Assembly (NCBI RefSeq): GCF_001742185.1
Contig: NZ_CP015750.1
Span: 3,038,001-3,102,000 of the forward strand
Origin: Pectobacterium wasabiae CFBP 3304
Lineage (GTDB): Bacteria > Pseudomonadota > Gammaproteobacteria > Enterobacterales > Enterobacteriaceae
Direction: 5' to 3'
Length of the DNA stretch: 64,000 nt
Shown: in pieces, positions 58,485-64,000 of the stretch
Layout: each line of letters starts with the position of its first letter
Numbering within the stretch: the stretch's first letter is position 1
The notes under the pieces: model-generated
What the model was told of the DNA's origin: nothing
What the model saw: the letters and a program-made list of their open reading frames with translations, nothing else
The model's database searches: none
Position numbers and translations under genes: made by a program

Positions 58485-59374
58485 TCTGCGTGCGCTTCGG
58501 TAATAAACGCGACGAAATTTTGAACATAGCCGGGCAAAGCGGAAAACTGGCGAGCGCAGACAACCAGATTACGTGTCGCCCAGTCGTCTGACAGCGGAAT
58601 GATGTGAATAGCCAACGGTTTCATCATGCGCTGTGCGGCATGTCGTGGAAGAATACCAATGCCGATACCGCTGTGGATCACCTGCGTGACGGCATCGAAA
58701 CTGGCAAGACGCACGCGATAATTCAGACGTTTCCCCAGCTTTCTGGCATGCTCATCGATGTGTTCCTGCAATGCTGCACCGTCGCTAAGCCCGACAAATT
58801 CGGCGTCAGCGATGTCAGAAAGGCTTAGCCGCTTCTCCCCAGTCCATGCGCTATTTTGCGGAACGACGACCACCAGTTCATCCTGACGGAACGGGCGAGT
58901 TTCCAGTCCGTCTAGCGTCACAGAGTCGGCCACAATGCCGAGGTCGGCGGTTTGGTTGCGAATCGCATCGACGATATCGCGGCTGAGTTTTTCATTCACC
59001 GATACGGATATCTGCGGACAGGCCACCAGATATTGCCCCAGCAGAACAGGTAAATACTCGCTCAGTGCAGCAGAGTTGCACAATAGGGGAATATGACCGC
59101 GCAGCCCTTTGCCGTATTGATGTAATTCGCTGCGCATATGTTCTACCTGATGCAGGATAAGGTGGGCATGGTGTGCCAGCGAAAATCCCGCATCGGTGAG
59201 CGAAGTACCCGCTTTCGAGCGCCAAAGCAGCGGAACGCCGAGTTCATCTTCCATGCCCCGAACTCGCTCGCTGGCGGCCTGCACAGTGAGGCTGGATGCC
59301 GCTGCGCCACTGGTAATGCTGCCTGCTTTCTGAATATTGAGAAACAGCCGGAGATCGGTTAAATCGAATCGCAT
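58481..59374 (-). CDS. LysR-family transcriptional regulator
   Basis: A 297-residue regulator. The winged helix-turn-helix is LRLFLNIQKAGSITSGAAAS followed by QAASERVRGMEDELG, and the substrate-binding domain begins near residue 90 (GHIPLLCNSAALSEYLPVLL). I start at the ATG giving MRFDLTDLRLFLNIQ, typical for the family; an ATG 11 codons earlier is possible. The target is not known. It overlaps the stop of the TauE-type exporter and is followed by the Sia-like operon on the same strand. Confidence 0.9.
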   Translation of the reverse strand: MRFDLTDLRLFLNIQKAGSITSGAAASSLTVQAASERVRGMEDELGVPLLWRSKAGTSLTDAGFSLAHHAHLILHQVEHMRSELHQYGKGLRGHIPLLCNSAALSEYLPVLLGQYLVACPQISVSVNEKLSRDIVDAIRNQTADLGIVADSVTLDGLETRPFRQDELVVVVPQNSAWTGEKRLSLSDIADAEFVGLSDGAALQEHIDEHARKLGKRLNYRVRLASFDAVTQVIHSGIGIGILPRHAAQRMMKPLAIHIIPLSDDWATRNLVVCARQFSALPGYVQNFVAFITEAHAD

Positions 59375-59453
59375 AGGGGAATTTGTCTCGGATGGGCCGA
59401 TATCCACTATTATGGTCGTGAGTCAGGGCGACGGCAATCGCCCGGTCGATGAC

Positions 59454-60161
59454 TTATTGAAACTCTACCCTATTTCTTCCTTTTTCTTTGGCTTTATAAA
59501 GCGCAATGTCTGCCGCACCGTATAGCGCATCGAAACTGGTCTTTTGCGGTGCCCAACTGACGCCAAAACTGGCGGTGACGCGCTGCTGTGGCAGTACGCT
59601 GAGCGGCATCCTGTTGAGATCGTGATGGAGTTGGTTGGCGAGGGCGACGGCCTGCATGAGCGTGTGCCCTTCCAGCAGAATAGTGAACTCTTCGCCACCC
59701 ACGCGACCAATGCTGCTGGTGGTACTCAGGACGTGTTGCACACGTGACACCAGATCGCAGATCACGGCATCGCCGGTCGGATGGCCATAGGTATCATTCA
59801 CCTGTTTGAAATGGTCGATATCCAACACGATGAGTGCTGCCTGATTGCGTTCCAGCGCATGGTTTATGCGTTCAATGATCGCACCGCGGTTATACACGCT
59901 GGTTAATGGATCGTGGCTGGCTTTGTATTCTAGCTCGACTGCCAGTTGGTTAAGCTGCGCGTTCAGGCGGTTCAGCTCCTTCTCTGCCCGATCGCTGCGT
60001 GAAATCAGGCGATACGACTCTCTGACCAATCGCTGGTAATGGTCGGTTAATGCCAGCAGCGTGTCGCGATAGACTTCAGCAGGTCTCTCCTGCTGGTTAG
60101 CGATGTTGCGCGCGGCGAGCAGAATGTCGTATTCCGGTGTAAACAAGTCAATTGTGCTCAT
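59454..60161 (-). CDS. siaD: SiaD-like diguanylate cyclase
   Basis: A 235-residue soluble cyclase that makes c-di-GMP from two GTP. A helical/coiled region (about residues 35-80, YRLISRSDRAEKELNRLNAQ) precedes the GGDEF domain, whose active site is GGEEF at residues 155-159; LDIDHFKQVNDTYGHPTGD supplies the metal ligand and substrate contacts. The inhibitory RxxD site five residues before GGEEF is replaced by STTS, so product inhibition by the classical route should be absent. In Pseudomonas aeruginosa, SiaD is switched on by binding SiaC. It is the last gene of the four-gene module and overlaps the SiaC-like gene. The symbol is by analogy. Confidence 0.85.
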   Translation of the reverse strand: MSTIDLFTPEYDILLAARNIANQQERPAEVYRDTLLALTDHYQRLVRESYRLISRSDRAEKELNRLNAQLNQLAVELEYKASHDPLTSVYNRGAIIERINHALERNQAALIVLDIDHFKQVNDTYGHPTGDAVICDLVSRVQHVLSTTSSIGRVGGEEFTILLEGHTLMQAVALANQLHHDLNRMPLSVLPQQRVTASFGVSWAPQKTSFDALYGAADIALYKAKEKGRNRVEFQ

Positions 60162-60600
60162 GGTTATCACTCAAAATCGTGCTGTGAAAGGTCAGGGCAG
60201 GAAAATCGATGTGAAGTTCTTCACCAAATTCTTCCGCAATATCGTCGTCTTTGTCGTAATACCAATACAGTACAATCGATAACGTCTGTTCCGCAGCCTG
60301 ATTCAGCAGGTTGAACAAACTGAACAGCATCTTGGTGCTAGAACTGTTGAAGTAAATCAGGGAGACGTGTATTTCGATGTTCGGCAGAGCCTCATCGGGC
60401 GGCATGGTTTCTGCGCAAACCGTCAATTTGTACAGGTATGCCTGAATCTCGGTGAGCAACGGGCGATAAAACGCTGCCGCATTCTCAGGATAAGATTCGC
60501 CGGAAAGATAAAGACGGTGTGTGTCAAAGTGAAAATCAACAGTTGGGGTACAGGATGTCCCCGAAATATGGAGGTTGCTTATGGTCGTTATATTTTTCAT
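60148..60600 (-). CDS. siaC: SiaC-like partner-switch protein (DUF1987)
   Basis: A 150-residue protein of the SiaC/DUF1987 family, functionally like an anti-anti-sigma factor. In Pseudomonas, unphosphorylated SiaC binds and activates the cyclase SiaD, and phosphorylation by SiaB prevents this. Family landmarks are FHFDTHRLYLSGESYPENAA near residue 25 and the stretch LIYFNSSSTKMLF near residue 81, a Ser/Thr-rich segment that probably includes the phosphorylation site (residues 86-89). It lies between the kinase and the cyclase genes, touching both. Confidence 0.87.
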   Translation of the reverse strand: MKNITTISNLHISGTSCTPTVDFHFDTHRLYLSGESYPENAAAFYRPLLTEIQAYLYKLTVCAETMPPDEALPNIEIHVSLIYFNSSSTKMLFSLFNLLNQAAEQTLSIVLYWYYDKDDDIAEEFGEELHIDFPALTFHSTILSDNHEHN

Positions 60601-60601
60601 G

Positions 60602-61156
60602 TCAAATGATTGCCTTCAGATAAAACGTAGATAGCCCCGTTGATGCGTCGGCCCGAAACGTAAACTGGAGTGGCTCACTGGCATCACGTGCGACGGTCAA
60701 CAGACCCATATCCGCGCCTTTGCTTGATGACGGGGTTTCATCGCGCAGAGAGACCTTGTAGGCGAGTCGGATTTCATCAAGCGTCATACCACGCAGCGGT
60801 TCAAGACGCCCCCGCAGTTTCTCTACATCGTCGGGGCTTACCGGGTTGGCGCATAACAGGAAATACTTCCCATTTTCGTAACCCAGACACACGGAGCCAT
60901 GACGTACCTCAACGGGGTGATCGAACGCGGTTAACTGTGCAGCGGAATAGCGAGTGATATTTTGTACCATTTCCACGAATGTGGAGAATAGTCTGCGACG
61001 GATACTGGCAGGAAGCTGCTTTTTCTCCAGTTGTAGCCTCATGGTTTCAGCCAGTGAACTGATGATATTTTGTGAAAAATAGCCCACGTAATACAGCGTA
61101 ATGTCATGCTGATGAGAGGGTGAAAAGAACTCGGTGTATTTGATGTCTGGCATCAT
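60602..61156 (-). CDS. siaB: SiaB-like protein kinase (GHKL-type ATPase)
   Basis: A protein of about 184 residues with the SiaB/DUF6272 pattern. The N box of a GHKL ATPase is seen as FSTFVEMVQNITRYSAAQ near residue 57 and the G box as GADMGLLTVARDA near the C-terminus. SiaB phosphorylates SiaC and so turns the cyclase off. I use the ATG giving MMPDIKYTEFF; a TTG seven codons upstream would overlap the phosphatase gene and is an alternative. It ends one base before the SiaC-like start. Confidence 0.82.
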   Translation of the reverse strand: MMPDIKYTEFFSPSHQHDITLYYVGYFSQNIISSLAETMRLQLEKKQLPASIRRRLFSTFVEMVQNITRYSAAQLTAFDHPVEVRHGSVCLGYENGKYFLLCANPVSPDDVEKLRGRLEPLRGMTLDEIRLAYKVSLRDETPSSSKGADMGLLTVARDASEPLQFTFRADASTGLSTFYLKAII

Positions 61157-61169
61157 TCTTTCTACCTGA

Positions 61170-62414
61170 TTAAACAAAAGCCGAACAATGTCGGAAGCCC
61201 CAAAAGGTTAAATCATCTCGTCGGGTCTGATCGCCCTGGTAGATCTTGTGCGCTGATAGGAGCTGGTTCGCCAGCTCACGCATGGGTTGGTTTTGATAGT
61301 GTTGGAGATGCTCTCGTAGCCGTCGTTTACCAAACATAATCCTGCGTTCTCCGCCAATTTGATCCGTCAATCCATCCGTGGTGGTAAAAAACATATCATT
61401 ATCATGCAGCGGTAATTCGTAGCTTGACCACTGGTAGTCATAAGGTGTTTCGGTATAGCCGATACCCATTCGATCGCACTGAAGTGGCGTCAGTTGTCCA
61501 GTACGGCTTTGCAGCATAAATGCGGGCATCCGTGCACCGGAAAACGTCAGCGTGTTTCGCGTCATGTCGCAGAACACCAGCATTGCGTCGCAGCCGTCAT
61601 TAGAAGTAGAAAGCTGGCGAGCTTCGTCACGTTGTCCCAGCGTGTCTTTGATATGGCGGTTGATCGCTTGTAATAGCTGCGCGGGTAGCATTGGACCGTG
61701 CTGGGTCAGCGCCTGTTCCAATGCAGAAGCGAAAATCAAGGTCATAAATGCGCCGGGTACGCCGTGCCCGGTACAATCTGCCACGGCGGCAAGCCAGCCG
61801 TTTTGATAGGTTTTAAAGGCATAACAATCACCGCCAACACAGTCCCGTGGTTCCCAAGCTAAGCACCAGTCGGCCAGAGAACGAGACATCGCCTGTGTTG
61901 ATGTCGTCAGCATTGCAGCCTGAATCACGCTGGCATATTCGATGCTCTGCATAATCTGCTGATGTTGGCGCAAATGCATATCCGATACGGCCTTGATCAG
62001 ATCGATGCCGAGTCCGATACCGATATAACGCCCGTTTTCGGTGATCATAAAGCCGTCCGTCAGTGATTTGTCACCAGTGATCACCGTTTGATCGGCGACG
62101 TCGTTTAACGACGCCAGCGCATCGATAATCAGCGGGTTTTTATCCATAAACGCGATGCAGCTCTTTTTGTCATACAGTTCGCGATAAAAAGGGCGGGACA
62201 TTTGGGAGAGAAAAATGTGGCGGTTGATTAAGCCAAAAGGACGTCCATCCTCTACAACAGGCAGGCTGACCCATTCTTTGTTTTTACTGAACAACTGCAA
62301 TACGGTGGCATTGTCGGTGTCAGGAGAAACATCCGGCAGAGGAATACAAAGATCTCGCGCCACCGGAGTACCCCGGAGGAGTGGTCGGGCGCAAGGAACG
62401 GGCATGGCGATCAT
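61170..62414 (-). CDS. CBS-pair PP2C-type (SpoIIE) phosphatase, SiaA-like role
   Basis: A 414-residue soluble protein. Residues about 18-145 look like a pair of CBS-type domains (KEWVSLPVVEDGRPFGLINR and a second unit around DGFMITENGRYIGIGLGIDL). The C-terminal SpoIIE/PP2C phosphatase has the metal aspartates in GGDCYAF (Asp196), VADCTGHGVPGAFMTL (Asp213), TTDGLTDQ (Asp347) and RRDDLTFWGF (Asp400/401). It heads an operon with SiaB-, SiaC- and SiaD-like genes, so it should dephosphorylate the SiaC-like protein and switch on the cyclase. Pseudomonas SiaA has a membrane sensor and HAMP domain instead; here no membrane helix is visible. Confidence 0.88.
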   Translation of the reverse strand: MIAMPVPCARPLLRGTPVARDLCIPLPDVSPDTDNATVLQLFSKNKEWVSLPVVEDGRPFGLINRHIFLSQMSRPFYRELYDKKSCIAFMDKNPLIIDALASLNDVADQTVITGDKSLTDGFMITENGRYIGIGLGIDLIKAVSDMHLRQHQQIMQSIEYASVIQAAMLTTSTQAMSRSLADWCLAWEPRDCVGGDCYAFKTYQNGWLAAVADCTGHGVPGAFMTLIFASALEQALTQHGPMLPAQLLQAINRHIKDTLGQRDEARQLSTSNDGCDAMLVFCDMTRNTLTFSGARMPAFMLQSRTGQLTPLQCDRMGIGYTETPYDYQWSSYELPLHDNDMFFTTTDGLTDQIGGERRIMFGKRRLREHLQHYQNQPMRELANQLLSAHKIYQGDQTRRDDLTFWGFRHCSAFV

Positions 62415-62499
62415 GGTTAATCTTTGGGCGGATTTGTCTTTAAGTCAAAATACCCGCCCTTGATGACCAAATGATGACAACTCCCCGTTTGGGGTAAGG

Positions 62500-63693
62500 T
62501 TATTGTGCGTCTAATACGTTGAGCATGATCTGGTTTTGCCAGTCGAAATAGGGGTTGAAGGTCAGGCGCACATGGGTTTTACCACTTTCTATATATCCCC
62601 AGTCGGAATACCACAGCGTGCTGCGATCCGCGCAGGCCGTCAGGTCGTTATTGGTTTGTCCGTTGGCGCAAATAACGATTGAGCCTGCTTTGCCGTATTC
62701 CTTATTCTCTGGTGAAAACAGGAGCGACATATGTGAGAGTTGGCTGATACGCCATTCAGGCAACGAACCTGTACGCACTAACACGCGCGAAGAATGTACC
62801 CCGGCAGGGCGATCGCCGTACCAGATCAGACGACTGCGTGGGTTGGTAAACTGCGTATCGAACATGTTGACAATATAGGTCGTATCGACGACGGAATCAT
62901 GCTCCGCCAGAACGATTAACACGGGTTTGTCATAAGGTTTTTTAGCCAGTTGTGAACGAACACCGCTGCTGGAATAGTAATATTGGGCGAAACCGTTAGT
63001 CGGTACGCGCATGTAGCGGGTCGCTAACTGCTCAGGATACCCAGGGCGCGGCGGCATTAGCCAGTCGGTAAATATGGACAGCAGTGGCGTCATGAAATCG
63101 TATTTTTCGTTGGATTTAATCGCGGGTGAAAACAGCACCAGCCCTTTGATTTCAGGGTGTTGTGACGCATATTCCAATACCAGATTGCCGCCAGTGGAAA
63201 AGCCGCCCAGATAGACCTCATCCACCTCTTTACTGAGGATTGCCGCCTGTTCGGTGACCACTTTGCGCCAGTCATCAACGGTGACGTGCAGCAGATCGGA
63301 GGGGCGCGTGCCGTGTCCCGGCAGCAAAACGGTTCTGACCAGAAAGCCCTGTTTGACCAATTTCGGTGTTATGTCAATGAACGAACCGGGGGAATCCCCC
63401 AGTCCATGCACCAGTAAAATCGCCTTATGCGGTTGACCCGCAGGGCGGGTTTCACTGGGGGTATTCCAGCGTAATTCCAGTTGTTTATCGGTGGTTTGGA
63501 AGGCGCGATGCTGCTCTACCCAGCGTGTCGTTTCCTGCTGATAGCGCTCGAATGATGGTTGCCCTAAGGGCGTCATATCACGTGGATTGCTGTTGCACCC
63601 CACCATAAAAAGCACGCCCACGAGGGCAAACAAACCTACCATCACCCGTTTCCAGATTGGCCACGAAACGAACCGGAATACGTTTATTGTCAT
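62500..63693 (-). CDS. Alpha/beta-hydrolase lipoprotein
   Basis: A 397-residue protein with a positively charged start, one hydrophobic segment, and a lipobox ending in Cys33 (VLFMVGCNSNP), so it is probably a lipoprotein. The alpha/beta-hydrolase fold is evident: ILLVHGLGDSPGSFIDITP (oxyanion region), nucleophile elbow GFSTGG with the catalytic Ser, acid in LVLAEHDSVVDTTY and His in SQLSHMSLLF. The substrate is unknown; monoglyceride lipase- or esterase-like activity is possible. GGAG lies upstream of the ATG. It follows the Sia-like operon in direction but has its own 85-bp gap. Confidence 0.85.
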   Translation of the reverse strand: MTINVFRFVSWPIWKRVMVGLFALVGVLFMVGCNSNPRDMTPLGQPSFERYQQETTRWVEQHRAFQTTDKQLELRWNTPSETRPAGQPHKAILLVHGLGDSPGSFIDITPKLVKQGFLVRTVLLPGHGTRPSDLLHVTVDDWRKVVTEQAAILSKEVDEVYLGGFSTGGNLVLEYASQHPEIKGLVLFSPAIKSNEKYDFMTPLLSIFTDWLMPPRPGYPEQLATRYMRVPTNGFAQYYYSSSGVRSQLAKKPYDKPVLIVLAEHDSVVDTTYIVNMFDTQFTNPRSRLIWYGDRPAGVHSSRVLVRTGSLPEWRISQLSHMSLLFSPENKEYGKAGSIVICANGQTNNDLTACADRSTLWYSDWGYIESGKTHVRLTFNPYFDWQNQIMLNVLDAQ

Positions 63694-63864
63694 TTATTCT
63701 CCTTGCCTGCTGGCAACATCAACCTGATAGCTAATGGGATAGGGCGATTCGACATCACTATATCTGAAATTATTTAGCAAGCATGGCACTCAACGTGCGG
63801 CGCTGTGAGGCGCATTGAAAAGGTAACCCGTTGCCTTTGTGGTTTGCGTCGTGGGGCTTCATGT

Positions 63865-63870
63865 TATACT
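63865..63870 (+). promoter_or_regulatory. Candidate -10 element for the regulator gene at the window end
   Basis: TATACT is a good -10 hexamer; the best -35 (TTGCGT) is only 15 bases upstream, so this is tentative. It lies 80 bases before the next start codon. Confidence 0.4.
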
Positions 63871-63899
63871 TCGGACAAATTAGGCGTTTTTTCTGTCTT

Positions 63900-63912
63900 T
63901 TGGTCAGGCCAA
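63900..63912 (+). promoter_or_regulatory. Possible GntR-type operator
   Basis: TTGGTCAGGCCAA is a 13-bp dyad with one mismatched pair and fits the FadR-subfamily pattern TNGTNNNACNA with one mismatch. It lies between the putative promoter and start, where autoregulation would be expected. Confidence 0.3.
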
Positions 63913-63949
63913 TATTACGATGGCCGATGTTGAATAAAGGGATGGCGGT

Positions 63950-64000
63950 ATGCGTTTATATCAGCAGATTGGTGACAATCTTCGCGCGGAAATTCTGAAA
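63950..64000 (+). CDS. Start of a probable GntR-family regulator, cut by the window end
   Basis: Seventeen codons are visible, reading MRLYQQIGDNLRAEILK, which resembles the first helix of GntR-family winged helix-turn-helix regulators (compare LYQQLAADLKERI in ExuR). AAGGGATGG lies just upstream. With so little sequence the assignment rests on this similarity and on the operator-like dyad upstream. Confidence 0.45.
   Translation, partial: MRLYQQIGDNLRAEILK

Overview
The window is a stretch of enterobacterial chromosome whose gene order and proteins fit a soft-rot member of the Pectobacteriaceae, most likely Pectobacterium. The main clues are: a large GGA-rich RNA between syd and yqcC, matching RsmB (the CsrB-type RNA that controls virulence in Pectobacterium), with an intact GacA box upstream; a GcvB RNA beside gcvA; an ERIC repeat; and Escherichia-like protein sequences with the usual enterobacterial lengths. 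I ran no database search; names rest on recognised motifs, lengths and gene order.

Layout. 1-6.3 kb (minus strand): a peptide-type ABC importer operon (binding protein, two permeases, a double ATPase) ending in an M20 amidohydrolase that leaves the window. 6.8-9.1 kb: a cytoplasmic BisC-type molybdoenzyme. 9.1-21.7 kb: a conserved housekeeping block (tcdA, csdE-csdA, ygdI-like lipoprotein, gcvB/gcvA, ygdD, rlmM, xni, ppnN, queF, syd, rsmB, yqcC, truC, yqcA). 21.7-26.7 kb (minus strand): yaeH, dapD, glnD, map. 26.7-48.6 kb (plus strand): the long translation, envelope and replication cluster rpsB-tsf-pyrH-frr-dxr-uppS-cdsA-rseP-bamA-skp-lpxD-fabZ-lpxA-lpxB-rnhB-dnaE-accA-yaeR-tilS. 48.7-53.4 kb: rof-yaeP, yaeQ, nlpE, mutS. 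53.4-64 kb is the more variable part: a remnant of a hydroxyarylic acid decarboxylase gene, a CSS-motif EAL phosphodiesterase, a PhnA-type protein, mltB, a roughly 290-bp array of small hairpins, a TauE/SafE exporter facing a LysR regulator, a four-gene SiaABCD-like c-di-GMP module, a lipoprotein hydrolase, and the start of a probable GntR regulator.

How the parts relate. The central cluster joins ribosome function (S2, EF-Ts, RRF), isoprenoid lipid carrier and phospholipid synthesis (Dxr, UppS, CdsA), envelope stress proteolysis (RseP), outer-membrane protein assembly (BamA, Skp) and lipid A synthesis (LpxD, FabZ, LpxA, LpxB); two sigma-E-like promoter matches lie inside it. Three regulatory layers meet in the window: the Gac/Rsm pathway (rsmB), GcvB/GcvA control of peptide and amino acid uptake (with a possible GcvB target in the leader of the importer operon in this same window), and cyclic di-GMP (an EAL phosphodiesterase and a diguanylate cyclase under a kinase/phosphatase/partner switch).

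The observations most worth following are the Sia-like module with a soluble CBS-PP2C phosphatase in place of a membrane sensor and a cyclase without an RxxD inhibitory site, the hairpin array downstream of mltB, the ERIC element inside the gcvB-gcvA control region, and the decarboxylase remnant next to mutS.
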